Assembly: GCA_937892945.1 (NCBI GenBank)
Contig: CALBIL010000086.1
Span: 1-53,238 of the forward strand
DNA: 53,238 bases
Reading direction: 5' to 3'
DNA from: an uncultured euryarchaeote
GTDB taxonomy: Archaea; Thermoplasmatota; Poseidoniia; Poseidoniales; Poseidoniaceae
The translations under genes and the position numbers were made by a program. The notes beneath the pieces were generated by a model. It worked only from the letters and a program-made list of their open reading frames with translations, searched no databases and was not told the origin of the DNA. Below, one piece after another: positions 16,682 to 26,692 of the stretch (positions are counted from its first letter, which is position 1; every line of letters begins with the position of its first letter).

Positions 16682-18904
16682 ATGAACATGTCAAGCGGGC
16701 TATTGTTACCGCAAGAACGCCTTTTACGGTGGCTTGGACAATATTCTGCAAGTCTTGAGAAAGCATGGGATGTGACTCGAGATATTTCTCTCCCTGGTTT
16801 AAGTGAATCCCTCGGAGTGGTTCGTTCCGCACTCAATGTTCCTTTGACATCCCTCGAAAGCCAAGGATTGGTTTTCAAAAGAATGGCACATGTCATCGGT
16901 GGAGGTTCCCGGCGAAGAAATGTATACCATCTCACCGAACAAGGGCGGCTTCTTTTCGATACATTGGGTGAAGATAATTCTAAACCGAGAAAAAGCAGTT
17001 CAGACGGCATGCCTTTCGGCGACTTTCCTCAAAGTGGGGAAATACATGGGCGTACCAATTTGATTGACGATGCCTTGTCTCTGTATAATGAACAACATTG
17101 TATGATTTTAAGCGGATTACCTGGAATTGGGAAAACCACAGTCGGAATCGCTGTTGGGAATAAAATTCTCTCTTCGGGTTCAAACATTCGATGGGCGACA
17201 GCAGACGAGTTTTCAGATTTTGAAACACTGTGCCGTTCGATGGCAATCTCATCAGCACTGCCGTCTGACTTTGATGCACTGGTTGAACACCTTGTGCATC
17301 ATTGCAAGGATGAAACATTTATTTTTGACGATGTTCATATGATTCCGGGACGCCATTTGCCACAATTCCTCACTCTTTGTAAAAAGATGGAAAGTCTTCA
17401 AGGGCCGAAGATGATTTTTGTAGGCAGAGAGCCACTTACTTCATTTGAGACAGTTGAACGACTTTCAATACCTCCACTTGAAACCTCTGAGGCAATGAAG
17501 TTACTTGGAGATTCTCAAACTAAAAAGGAACGTGAACATATTGCTGAGCGATTAGGAGGGCATCCATTAGCGATTCTCCTCTACCAAAAAGGAACAGCAT
17601 TACCCGAAACAAATGAGGATGTTCAATCGTATGTTGAAGAAGTCGTCATGTCAACTCTTGATGATTCAACGCGTGCTGGTTTAGACCACCTGGTGCTGTT
17701 ACCTCGTCCAATTGAAGCAAAGAAGGCCTACGATGATGATGTGGTCGGGACACTCGATGATTATGCATTTTTACGTTGGACTTCCGGAATGGAGAAAATG
17801 GAATTGCAACATTTGGTTCGAAACGTTCGACGTACGACCATGACGCGAGAAGAGAAACTGAAATTACATCGACAAGCCGTACTGCATTGGGAAGAATGTG
17901 CTGAAACGCCTGATGACCAGATTGTTCTTTTATTCCACCGGATATGTTCTGAATCAGAGGATTTAGATTCGCATTGTGGGGCTGCCGTTGAGAAACTTGT
18001 TTCCACTCACAGCAGCGCTCTTTCGGTCCTTTTAGAACAGGCAATTGAACTTTCTGAACAGCCTTCATATCTGCATTACCTCGCTGCTAAAGTTGCGCTT
18101 GATCGTTGTGAACCGAAACATACACACCGTCACCTCCAACACATTGAAGAAGAGGGTTATTCGAATGAAATTGACATGGGTTTGGCCTACCTTGAAGGCC
18201 GAATCGATGATGCTGAAAAGGCCATAAAAAAAGGTTTGAGCATCGGTTCACAGCATCAAAAGAACCAGTTGGCTCTCGCTGCAGCATCCCGCCGTCTTGA
18301 TGACCGAATTGACGATACTCTTACCAAAGATACTGTGCTTCAAATCAAACAGTATATTTCCAACATAATTCTTCCAGAGAACGCTCAGCAAAGGGCTGTT
18401 ACCATTGTTGCACTTACGATGGTTCAGCATGCATTGGCTTTGGCTGAAGAGAATTTTGTAAAAGCAGAAACTCTACGTGCGACCCTTGTCTCAGTTGGAG
18501 GAATCGATGATGCGTTCGTTTTGGGATTAGAAGCGAAAGCCTCCTTGGTTGAAGCCAAGAAAAACCCTCATCATTTTGCTTCGGCTATTGAACGCACCAA
18601 ACGCGCTCTTGCGCACCAATCGAGTCCTCTTCATCGTGATTCACTCCGATTGACGTTTGTTGAGGCGTTGTTTGAACATGACCTTGACCAAGCCAAAATT
18701 GAATTTCTTCAAGTCTCCAAGCCGAATTCTGATCCGAATCATGTCTTACTCCATCGACTTCATGCACGATGGTGGATGTGTAAGTCGAACTTGGAACCAA
18801 CGCTACGGCAGATTGCTTTGAAAGAAGCGATTACTCAACATCGAGCTGCAGGTTGCCCGAGAGCTGCGAATATACTCGGGGCACGACTCCATTCTTTGCT
18901 GTAA
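16682..18904 (+). CDS. winged-helix STAND ATPase regulator with helical repeat C-terminus
   Basis: 740 residues from ATG 16682 (a TTG lies two codons earlier). Residues about 15-95 form a winged-helix DNA-binding domain: helix-turn-helix with SLGVVRSALNVPLTSLESQGLVF, then a wing GGGSRRRNVYHLTEQGR. Next comes a P-loop ATPase of the STAND/NB-ARC kind: Walker A GLPGIGKTT (about 145-153), Walker B TFIFDDVHM (about 212-220), a sensor-like MIFVGRE and GGHPLAI, which stands for the GLPL motif. Residues 390-740 are all-helical with TPR-like character. This plan matches ATP-switched transcription regulators that sense a ligand through the C-terminal repeats. The target is unknown. It abuts the convergent RAM gene (18904/18905). 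Confidence 0.85.
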   Translation: MNMSSGLLLPQERLLRWLGQYSASLEKAWDVTRDISLPGLSESLGVVRSALNVPLTSLESQGLVFKRMAHVIGGGSRRRNVYHLTEQGRLLFDTLGEDNSKPRKSSSDGMPFGDFPQSGEIHGRTNLIDDALSLYNEQHCMILSGLPGIGKTTVGIAVGNKILSSGSNIRWATADEFSDFETLCRSMAISSALPSDFDALVEHLVHHCKDETFIFDDVHMIPGRHLPQFLTLCKKMESLQGPKMIFVGREPLTSFETVERLSIPPLETSEAMKLLGDSQTKKEREHIAERLGGHPLAILLYQKGTALPETNEDVQSYVEEVVMSTLDDSTRAGLDHLVLLPRPIEAKKAYDDDVVGTLDDYAFLRWTSGMEKMELQHLVRNVRRTTMTREEKLKLHRQAVLHWEECAETPDDQIVLLFHRICSESEDLDSHCGAAVEKLVSTHSSALSVLLEQAIELSEQPSYLHYLAAKVALDRCEPKHTHRHLQHIEEEGYSNEIDMGLAYLEGRIDDAEKAIKKGLSIGSQHQKNQLALAAASRRLDDRIDDTLTKDTVLQIKQYISNIILPENAQQRAVTIVALTMVQHALALAEENFVKAETLRATLVSVGGIDDAFVLGLEAKASLVEAKKNPHHFASAIERTKRALAHQSSPLHRDSLRLTFVEALFEHDLDQAKIEFLQVSKPNSDPNHVLLHRLHARWWMCKSNLEPTLRQIALKEAITQHRAAGCPRAANILGARLHSLL

Positions 18905-19138
18905 TCAAAGTTCAGCGCCGATCAACGTTTTCGTGTCAGCAATCCCTTCTAAAACACGGATTTCTTCCACAATACAGCGCGTCAGTGCGTATTCATCATC
19001 CGCTTGGACTCGAGCAATGAGGTCGTATTCACCAAACAGCATCCAACGGTCAGTGACGTATTCGATATCATCCAATGCCTTGCGAACAGAATCTTCAGAG
19101 CCAGGTTGAGTGGTAATTAAGACAAATCCAATAGCCAT
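18905..19138 (-). CDS. stand-alone Lrp/AsnC ligand-binding (RAM) domain protein
   Basis: 77 residues from ATG 19138, chosen because a GAGGTGA ribosome site lies just upstream; an in-frame start at 19165 would overlap the previous gene. The sequence follows the AsnC/Lrp effector domain: FVLITTQPGSEDSVRKALDDIEYV, WMLFGEYDLIARVQADD, and GIADTKTLIGAEL at the end. It lacks the helix-turn-helix part, so it cannot bind DNA alone. Such stand-alone domains oligomerise and bind amino acids, possibly modulating a full Lrp protein. It is the second gene of a two-gene unit, 10 bases after its paralogue. Confidence 0.88.
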   Translation of the reverse strand: MAIGFVLITTQPGSEDSVRKALDDIEYVTDRWMLFGEYDLIARVQADDEYALTRCIVEEIRVLEGIADTKTLIGAEL

Positions 19139-19148
19139 TTTATTCACC

Positions 19149-19382
19149 TCAGTATTCCACAGCAATCAGCGTCTGTGTGTCTTTCACGCCTTCAATTTGA
19201 CGAAAATCAGTCATGAGCATTCGAGTAAGATTTTGTGAATTATCCGCCGAAACACGAACCAACAAATCAAATTCACCGTATAAGGCATGAACTTCAGCAA
19301 CCGCTGAATGGTCCATCAAAGAAAGATAGACATCACGCTCATGAGCAGGTTGGGTTTTGAACAACACAAACGCTTCGGGCAT
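19149..19382 (-). CDS. stand-alone Lrp/AsnC ligand-binding (RAM) domain protein, paralogue
   Basis: 77 residues, the same fold and length as its neighbour: AFVLFKTQPAHERDVYLSLMDHSAVAEV, ALYGEFDLLVRVSADN, then GVKDTQTLIAVEY. The G-E-(F/Y)-D-L motif and the T-x-T-L-I strand are shared, but overall identity is modest, so this is an old tandem duplication. No DNA-binding domain is present. The two may form mixed oligomers. It is divergent from the beta-helix giant; 115 bases separate its start from ATG 19498. Confidence 0.88.
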   Translation of the reverse strand: MPEAFVLFKTQPAHERDVYLSLMDHSAVAEVHALYGEFDLLVRVSADNSQNLTRMLMTDFRQIEGVKDTQTLIAVEY

Positions 19383-19497
19383 ATACAGTCGAATTGAAGA
19401 ACAGTCTTATTGCTTGCGAATGAATCTCTTGGCTCGCATGAAGCATATTCTCACATTCAATCGAACCCTTCAAGTGCTTTTTCATTCAGCCAAAGAT

Positions 19498-22400
19498 ATG
19501 GACATCAAGTCTCGTACTCCTCTCGCGATTTGGATTGTTCTTTTTTTGCTGCTCGTCACTCCTTTCGCGGGACTTTCGCCCTTTGCATTTGAGAGCAATG
19601 ACTCGAGTGACGAATTAATGGTTCAATCAGTGGACAGTTCGGTCAATGCACGTGCTCAAACCACATGGTCGGGAACCGTTTCAGTGACATCATCCTATAC
19701 CGTATCGGTCTTTGATGAACTCATTATTTCACCTTGTACACAAGTAGAAATGGACTCTGGTGCCAGGATTTATGTAGAGGGCCGCCTTACAATTGAGGGA
19801 ACAATTACTTGCCCAGTTACGTTGACTTCCTCGACAGGTTCTGACCATGACGGAATACAATTCAACAGCAGTTCAAACAACCGTGGTTCAATCCTCAACA
19901 ATCTTTCAATTGAAGATTCAATCTATGGAGTGACGATGTATGGTGCCAATCCAGTTATTCACAATCTCACGATCCTCAATCCTGACCGAGTTGGAATTGA
20001 CATGTTTAGTTCTTCATCACCTCTCATTTACGACCTTGTCATCAATCAAGCAGGTCGTGTCCTTCCTTTCCAAGGCGATTGGCGTTACGGTCTTGGATTA
20101 TCAATTGGTTCAGGCTCAACTCCGCTTGTCGACGGTGCGGTTTTTACCGACCACCTCACTCGAGCAATCAACATCTGGGGAGGTTCGGGTGGCGTTTTAC
20201 GAAACCTTGTCATGAGTAATATCAGTGGCTCAAGTTGGGCAATTTCAGCCGGAGTCTGGGTTGAAGACAGTCAACCCTTATTGTTGAATTTGACCGTTGA
20301 TCGTTCAGACCATGGCATTGTTGTACGACACATCGATGACAGCGGATATACGCGTGCGGTATTCAGGGATTGTACCGTGACAAATTCAATGTATAGAGGC
20401 GTATATGTCGATAAAGAAAATCATTCGAATTATACCAATTATGAAACCGCTGACTTCACGAATTTAACCGTTCGAGGCACCGGTGGAGAGGGTGCGAAAA
20501 CCCCGAACATTGCTTTTGCAGCCATCGACGTCAATTCAACCGGCGCTTGGTTTGAGAACACTCTCGTAGATAATTCGACTTCAACTGGTGTTCGATTGTA
20601 TTATGCAGATTCCTCCACAACATTTCGAAATCTAACAATTCGAGATTCGGGAGACCCAGGCCAAGGCCCACACAAAGCAGGTCTCGCCATTACATGGATT
20701 TTCACATCAGCTCCAGTCTTTGATGGACTTGAAATTTCAGGTTCTGTAGGTCATGGAATTCATTCGTACAAAGCAGAATGGCAAGGAAGCGACCTGTATC
20801 TGCACAACAATTCTGAAAATGGAATGTTTTTGGATTATTCATCCGTTCAGGTCGAAGGTTCAGTCCTTGAGAATAACAGTCTTTCAGGGCTCCATATGCT
20901 CGATAATATCAACACACAACTGAACAACTTCACTGTACAGTACAACGGCTTTGGCGGGACAACTGATGAAGGAAAAGCAGGTATGTTCTTTGATCGTTCA
21001 AAGACGGTAACCCATCCACAACTCGATGTCGGATGTTCCACATGTACCGTAAGCAATTCTGCAGGTTCAGGAATCCTAATTCGAGATTCGGCCGATTTGT
21101 GGCTCAGCGATATTGTCTTGGCCGAGAACGATCCCAACCATGCTCCATTCGATGTCGATAATTCGGGACTCACACTCGGTCAACAAGGTGGTGTCATCAA
21201 TGTCAATGGTCTTGATATTGATACTGAACGAAGCGGTGCATCAGGTACCCCTGCCGTAAAAATCAATCAAGCAGCAGCTCGAATTCATTCACTTACCATG
21301 TCAGGTAACCATTCTGGAATTGAATGGGATGGGCAAAACAATAACGACTACCCTTCTGAAATCAGCGACAGTAACTTTAGTGGCACAGGTTGTGTTACAC
21401 TGACCAATCATCTCGATCTTTCAGGCTCAGGCAACACAGTTTCATCATCATGTAGCGGTACAATCCAACTCATCAACAGTCAAGTGAATTGGTCTGCACT
21501 TAGCGATTTGGCATTGACTTCAACGGTCTTACAACTCGATTCGAATTCGGATTTACACCTACACCAACCCGTCAATGTCGATTTGAATCAATCGTACCCA
21601 ACCATTGCTTCTGGCGCAACTGTCGATGTTGCATATGACATCACCGTCTGGGTGGTGAACAACAATACCAATGGTATTCCTCAGGCAAATGTTGATGTTT
21701 CTTTTTCACAATTTGAACCGGTAATGCAAGATTTAACCAACACCTTGGGCTATCTTTCACTGCCAAATTTCATTGGACAACGATGGACTAATACTGGTTC
21801 TTCAAGTTACACAGTGGCAACCATTTCATGTGGGTACGATAGCGTTTCGAACTCAACGACCGTAACCATTGACCAAGACCGTTTTGTCAACTGTGTTCTC
21901 CCACTTGAAAACCAAGCCCCGTTTTTGATGTGGGCGACACCTGTGAATCTCGGCGTGTTCATTTCGCAAGGGCCTGTAGAATTCAATGCCTCCGATTCTT
22001 GGGACCTTGATGATGATGAACTCACGTTCACATGGACCAGTGACCTCGATGGTGATATTGTGGCATCATGTACCGGACAGGGGCTGGGCAACGGGCAGGG
22101 GATTACTCAACAAGATATGACCAATGGAGTTCCATTCACAGTCAATACAAATTATCTGAATATGGGATGTCAATTGTCCGATGGTATACATGTCATCACT
22201 CTGGAAGTCTGCGATGATGCTGGCCACTGTGTTTCTGAAAGCCGAACAATCGAACTTGTCAATCAAGCACCAGTCATTGTCTTTGATGTCACACCTGCAA
22301 TGACGCCATGGTCTGAACTTGTCATTCCTCGAACCCAAAATGTTCTCTTCAACCTCACTGGAACTTTTGATCCAGAAGGCGATTCGCTGATTTGTTGGAT

Positions 22401-24393
22401 TGAGCGTTCGTATCAAAATGATGGCGTAGGCCAACAAAGCGGTTGTCCTACAGAGGTTTGGATAAACTTTTCAATGGCTGAAACAGTTCCTTCAACTTTT
22501 AACTTGGAAATCTACGCCTATGATGGTATTAACACCCCTCCATCTGAGTATATTATTCCAGTAGAATTGTACAATGAAGTTCCAGAACCTGAGTTCACAT
22601 TAACTCGTCTTGGAAATGCCAGTGAAGATGAAGTCACACTCGATGGAACTGCAACCATCGACCCAGAAGGTGACACCCTCGAAATCGAATACTGGTCGAG
22701 CCTTGACGGGCAACTGTCATGGAATAATACTGAGGCAGGTAAAGTTTGGACAGGCCATCTCTCTCGTGGGGTACATTCTATTGAGATGAGAGTTGTTGAC
22801 ATTCGCCCCGAACACATCAATGCAACGCGTGTGACTTCGATACTGGTTGATGTTGAAAACTCATTTCCTCAAGCAGTGATTGAAACACCTACCTCAACTC
22901 AAACATATACTTCTGCGGAACTCATTTGGTTCTCTGCAAACGGTTCAGGGGATTACGATGCTGCTTGCTCAACCTTCCCTACTGTAGGCAATTGGCACTG
23001 TGCTGAGGCAGAACCCTTCAGCGGCTCAGAGTATCTGGTCATTGTTTGGAGCAGTGATTTGGACGGTCGCCTCACTCCTGAAGGAGAAGATTGGCTCATC
23101 TTTGAAGGACGTTTGAGTGCTGGAACACACACCATTACGTTGAGTCTTGATGACGGTATACATCAACCAGTCAACGTTTCACGAACCGTTGAAGTTCTTC
23201 CTTCAGCACCTCAATTAGATCTTCTCTCTCCGCTTGATGGAGATGCTTATTCCTCAAGTTTCCAAATACAATGGGATGCGCGAGAATCGGTTGACTATGA
23301 CGGAGATAATTTTACCATGTCAATCCGAAGTGACTTGCTCGACGAGCCGTTGTTCTCTGATGTGTCCTCTTCTCAGGTTCATACCTCTTCACTTCCAGCA
23401 GGAGAACACACCATCAAAATCACCCTCACCGATGAGACTGGAATGGAGCAAATTTCGTTTATTAGCCTTACAATCGGGCAATCAAACCCAGTTGCAGTTC
23501 TAATTCAACCTCAAAACTTGGTATCAATCGCCGCTGGTGAATCGGTCCTTTTGGAAGAACAATCATCGGATGCTGATGGAGATATGCAAAAGCGCGAATG
23601 GCGCCGATGGTTTGTGACCGGAAATTACGAAGTCATCTCAACGCTGAGCAGTGATTCAATTCAACTCCCACCAGGTCAATATCATCTCTCCTTATTTGTT
23701 GAAGACAGCCGAGGGGCGTACGATGAAGCCCACACCAATGTCACAATCCAATCCAGTCTTCCTAAACTTTCCAATCTCACCTTCATGCCTAACACGCTCA
23801 TTGCACAAGAGATGAACACCTTCACGCTTCGAGTTCAAATGAGTGACCCCGACGGAACAACGGGAAGTGTTCGAGCAACAGTCGTTTTCAATGTCCAAAA
23901 TTGGGCGTTTAATCTCACAGATGAAGACGGTGATGGTTATTGGGAAGGCATGGTTGAGATGAACCCTGAAGCAGCAGGACGACCGAACCTGAAGGTCATT
24001 GCTACCGATGGAACGGGAGATGATACCATGGTCGATATTCTCAGTATTACGCTCTATGTTGAAGAATCTGAAGGTGACAGCAGAGTTGCCATGTTCGTTG
24101 CAGCCACTTCAGGTTTCGTCGGTATTCTTGTCGTTATTGCAGTCATCGCATTACGTCGTCAGAAGAAGGCTGAACTTGCCATGATCGATACATGGGATTC
24201 TTTCGGTGGATTCTCTTCGAAACCATCAACTGAAAAGACATTGGTCAACCTTGAAGGTGGCGTTGTCGATGGTGCAGAAGAAGTACTTGCTGAAGATGAA
24301 ATCCTTGAAAAACCAGAGAGCATAATTTCAGAAGAAACACCAACTGAGTCAAAACCCGTCACGGGTGTAGACTTGGATTGGGATAATGTTTGA
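19498..24393 (+). CDS. giant surface protein with right-handed beta-helix and Ig/PKD-like domains
   Basis: 1631 residues from ATG 19498, which gives a clean signal peptide (MDIKSRTPLAIWIVLFLLLV). ATGs at 19420 and 19438 are in frame but would put 20-26 residues before it. Residues about 50-700 show the repeating turns of a pectate-lyase-like beta-helix (N-L-T-I-x-N, short strands with Asn ladders, many N-x-S/T). Residues about 780-1500 contain repeated Ig/PKD-like domains (FDPEGDSL, SSDADGDMQ, VDGTATIDPEGD, G-x-H-x-I-x-L-x-V). One membrane helix (about 1530-1551) and an acidic cytosolic tail ending DLDWDNV follow. It is probably an adhesin or glycan-binding surface protein; no catalytic acid cluster is evident. 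Confidence 0.85.
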   Translation: MDIKSRTPLAIWIVLFLLLVTPFAGLSPFAFESNDSSDELMVQSVDSSVNARAQTTWSGTVSVTSSYTVSVFDELIISPCTQVEMDSGARIYVEGRLTIEGTITCPVTLTSSTGSDHDGIQFNSSSNNRGSILNNLSIEDSIYGVTMYGANPVIHNLTILNPDRVGIDMFSSSSPLIYDLVINQAGRVLPFQGDWRYGLGLSIGSGSTPLVDGAVFTDHLTRAINIWGGSGGVLRNLVMSNISGSSWAISAGVWVEDSQPLLLNLTVDRSDHGIVVRHIDDSGYTRAVFRDCTVTNSMYRGVYVDKENHSNYTNYETADFTNLTVRGTGGEGAKTPNIAFAAIDVNSTGAWFENTLVDNSTSTGVRLYYADSSTTFRNLTIRDSGDPGQGPHKAGLAITWIFTSAPVFDGLEISGSVGHGIHSYKAEWQGSDLYLHNNSENGMFLDYSSVQVEGSVLENNSLSGLHMLDNINTQLNNFTVQYNGFGGTTDEGKAGMFFDRSKTVTHPQLDVGCSTCTVSNSAGSGILIRDSADLWLSDIVLAENDPNHAPFDVDNSGLTLGQQGGVINVNGLDIDTERSGASGTPAVKINQAAARIHSLTMSGNHSGIEWDGQNNNDYPSEISDSNFSGTGCVTLTNHLDLSGSGNTVSSSCSGTIQLINSQVNWSALSDLALTSTVLQLDSNSDLHLHQPVNVDLNQSYPTIASGATVDVAYDITVWVVNNNTNGIPQANVDVSFSQFEPVMQDLTNTLGYLSLPNFIGQRWTNTGSSSYTVATISCGYDSVSNSTTVTIDQDRFVNCVLPLENQAPFLMWATPVNLGVFISQGPVEFNASDSWDLDDDELTFTWTSDLDGDIVASCTGQGLGNGQGITQQDMTNGVPFTVNTNYLNMGCQLSDGIHVITLEVCDDAGHCVSESRTIELVNQAPVIVFDVTPAMTPWSELVIPRTQNVLFNLTGTFDPEGDSLICWIERSYQNDGVGQQSGCPTEVWINFSMAETVPSTFNLEIYAYDGINTPPSEYIIPVELYNEVPEPEFTLTRLGNASEDEVTLDGTATIDPEGDTLEIEYWSSLDGQLSWNNTEAGKVWTGHLSRGVHSIEMRVVDIRPEHINATRVTSILVDVENSFPQAVIETPTSTQTYTSAELIWFSANGSGDYDAACSTFPTVGNWHCAEAEPFSGSEYLVIVWSSDLDGRLTPEGEDWLIFEGRLSAGTHTITLSLDDGIHQPVNVSRTVEVLPSAPQLDLLSPLDGDAYSSSFQIQWDARESVDYDGDNFTMSIRSDLLDEPLFSDVSSSQVHTSSLPAGEHTIKITLTDETGMEQISFISLTIGQSNPVAVLIQPQNLVSIAAGESVLLEEQSSDADGDMQKREWRRWFVTGNYEVISTLSSDSIQLPPGQYHLSLFVEDSRGAYDEAHTNVTIQSSLPKLSNLTFMPNTLIAQEMNTFTLRVQMSDPDGTTGSVRATVVFNVQNWAFNLTDEDGDGYWEGMVEMNPEAAGRPNLKVIATDGTGDDTMVDILSITLYVEESEGDSRVAMFVAATSGFVGILVVIAVIALRRQKKAELAMIDTWDSFGGFSSKPSTEKTLVNLEGGVVDGAEEVLAEDEILEKPESIISEETPTESKPVTGVDLDWDNV

Positions 24394-24491
24394 GAAGAAC
24401 CAACTCACCTTTTCTTCAATGGAAGAGAGCGTAAACGATGATGAATCTCAAATCGTTCAAATTGACTCAAACCAAAGTTTCGAGTGATTCA

Positions 24492-25268
24492 TCACTTCTT
24501 TTGTTCTGGTAAATCCTTGTTTGTTGAATCTGGATTTGAATCACGACCGCCCCAAGGCGTGAGGGTTCGATGCAATCCAATTCGTCGAGCGAAGAGGAAT
24601 TTGAAGTTCTTCCATCCGTCGCCCCATGTATGAATCTCTGCTTCACCAACACGTGGTCGGTATGGGACTGAGATCTCAATAGCCTTGTCCTTTCCAAGAA
24701 CTCGCCGTGCAAGAATTTTCATTTCTTCTGAGAGAGGCATTCCATCATTGGTTGGACGCATGGCATCGTTATTGAAAATCGATTTGCGGAACACCCACAT
24801 TCCGGATTGAGAATCTTTGATACCATAGCCAAACAAAAGCCGGGCAGTGAACGAAAGTGCCCAGTTTCCAAAGCCATGGATTCCAGACATTGAGCCGTCT
24901 TCAGCCAATGAAAGTCGGTCGCATGTGATGAAATCGAGGTCATCATCAAGGAGACGCTTGACCAAGGTGGGGACTAATTCTGCAGGATAGGTGCAATCAG
25001 CATCCATGGTGACAATGATATCGTTCTTTGCAACATCGAAACCAGTTCTGTATGCGCGACCGTAGCCTTTTCTTTCTTCAAGGTGAACTCGAATTTTCTT
25101 TTCTAACGCAATTTCACGCGTTCGATCGGAAGAATTACCGTCAACAATCATAATTTCAAGGTTTTTACACCAGCCACGCGGAATCGCATCAATTGTAGGC
25201 CCAAGTGCTTCTTCCTCATTTCGAGTCGGAAGAATAACTGTAACCGTTACAGGGAGTTTATCGCCCAT
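24492..25268 (-). CDS. GT2 family glycosyltransferase, dolichyl-phosphate-mannose-synthase-like
   Basis: 258 residues of a cytosolic GT-A enzyme. It starts with the nucleotide-binding strand TVILPTRNEEEALGPTI, then IMIVDGNSSDRTREIA, then KGYGRAYRTGFDVAKNDIIVTMDADCTYP. The DAD in that last stretch is the metal-binding DxD. The acceptor-side block GIKDSQSGMWVFRK is typical of DPM1-like enzymes, which move a sugar from a nucleotide donor to a polyprenyl phosphate. No transmembrane segments are present. A role in lipid-linked sugar donors for surface N-glycosylation is inferred from its setting between exported proteins. It is divergent from the GT4 gene. Confidence 0.87.
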   Translation of the reverse strand: MGDKLPVTVTVILPTRNEEEALGPTIDAIPRGWCKNLEIMIVDGNSSDRTREIALEKKIRVHLEERKGYGRAYRTGFDVAKNDIIVTMDADCTYPAELVPTLVKRLLDDDLDFITCDRLSLAEDGSMSGIHGFGNWALSFTARLLFGYGIKDSQSGMWVFRKSIFNNDAMRPTNDGMPLSEEMKILARRVLGKDKAIEISVPYRPRVGEAEIHTWGDGWKNFKFLFARRIGLHRTLTPWGGRDSNPDSTNKDLPEQKK

Positions 25269-25373
25269 GAGACTCCCACATTACACACCTCCTTGAAGGC
25301 ATTGGGTTCAAAAGTTGATTTTTTTGATGTTGTTGGAGGTGACATTGAAACCACACCAGCCTGTCCCACACAC

Positions 25374-26645
25374 ATGCACATTGCGATGGTGTCTGGTGAA
25401 TACCCTCCTCGTTGGGGGGGTATCGGTTCTGTGGTTTACCATTTAGCAGGCCATTTAGCATCACGTGGGCATGATGTGAGTATCATTACTCGAACCCATA
25501 AAGGCCGAGCTCCGTCTCAACAAGGAGTTTCAGTGATTGAAGTTCCTTGGCTGAAAGCTCCTATGGCGTTCACCCGTTCCTATGGGAAGCATGCATTACT
25601 TGCTCTCAAGCACCTCCACGGTCGAGAGCCGGTTGATGTCATACATATTCATCTCCCTTTAGCATCGTTTACTCGGAAGGAATTCAGATTTATGGAAGAG
25701 AATATTGCTCCAGTTTGTTCATCACTGCACGGTTCATGGTTGGGAGAGAAACAAGGTGTGATTCGGGCGGCTAAGGCGAATGAGTCTGCGACTTGGAGAA
25801 ATCCAAACGACCTTGCAATTCGGTTGACTGCTAAGTATTATTCGAAGTATGAACGAGCAGGAATACTCGAATCAAGTGTTTGTGTTTCGAATTCTGAATC
25901 GACGCTTTCAGAGTTTGAAGATTGGTATAATCCACCGAACGATTTCCGATGTGAAGTCGTTTTGTGGGGTTGCGATCATAAGGTCTTCAGGCCACCAAAT
26001 CAGGATGATGAAGAGGAACAATTGAGTCATGAGAAGTTACGTAAAAATTATGATTGCGATGATGAATTAGCCTTGAGTTATAGGCCTGAAACTAAAACTC
26101 CAATGATTTTGGCGGTTGGAAGGTTGGTGGCTAGAAAGGGGTACATGACTTTAATCAGGGCTTTGCCCAAGATTCTAGAAAGCCATCCAGGCGCCCGACT
26201 CGTCGTTGTTGGAAGAGGTCATATGAAGAAGCGCCTTCTAAAAAATGCCCGCAAATTGGGGGTGGAACATGCTTTATTTATTCGAAGCAGTATGTCTTTT
26301 GATGACTTAGCACAACATTTCCGGTCTGCAGATTTGGTTGTATACCCTTCATACTACGAAGGTCAAGGCTTGATTCCACTGGAATCATTAGCCAGTGGAA
26401 CCCCTGTTGTAACAGTCAATCAACCCCCCTTGACAGAGATGGTCGATACGACTGTTGGGGACCTTTTCAACTCGGGAGACTCCAGTGACTTAGCCAAATC
26501 CGTCTGTAGAATATTTGATCAACCTCAACAGAGAACTGATAAGGCTAAAGCGGGTAGGGAAAGGGTACTTTCAACATACACATACGAACATAATGCAGAA
26601 GATTACGAAAAGATTTACGTTTCTATGGTTGCGTCAAAGAACTGA
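25374..26645 (+). CDS. GT4 family glycosyltransferase
   Basis: 423 residues from ATG 25374 (MHIAMVSGEYPPRWGG); the open frame extends to a TTG at 25293, but the first strand of the fold begins at this ATG. The GT-B fold shows the glycine-rich acceptor loop GEYPPRWGGIGSVVYHLA, IHIHLPLASF, the donor-domain start MILAVGRLVARKGY, and the retaining-enzyme motif PSYYEGQGLIPLESLASGTPVV (E-x7-E). A roughly 30-residue acidic insert (DDEEEQLSHEKLRKNYDCDD) precedes the donor domain. It probably builds surface or glycolipid sugars together with the divergent GT2. Confidence 0.88.
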   Translation: MHIAMVSGEYPPRWGGIGSVVYHLAGHLASRGHDVSIITRTHKGRAPSQQGVSVIEVPWLKAPMAFTRSYGKHALLALKHLHGREPVDVIHIHLPLASFTRKEFRFMEENIAPVCSSLHGSWLGEKQGVIRAAKANESATWRNPNDLAIRLTAKYYSKYERAGILESSVCVSNSESTLSEFEDWYNPPNDFRCEVVLWGCDHKVFRPPNQDDEEEQLSHEKLRKNYDCDDELALSYRPETKTPMILAVGRLVARKGYMTLIRALPKILESHPGARLVVVGRGHMKKRLLKNARKLGVEHALFIRSSMSFDDLAQHFRSADLVVYPSYYEGQGLIPLESLASGTPVVTVNQPPLTEMVDTTVGDLFNSGDSSDLAKSVCRIFDQPQQRTDKAKAGRERVLSTYTYEHNAEDYEKIYVSMVASKN

Positions 26646-26692
26646 ACGCCTACAAGCGTAACCTCCAAAGCACAACGGTCCCACAACTCACC

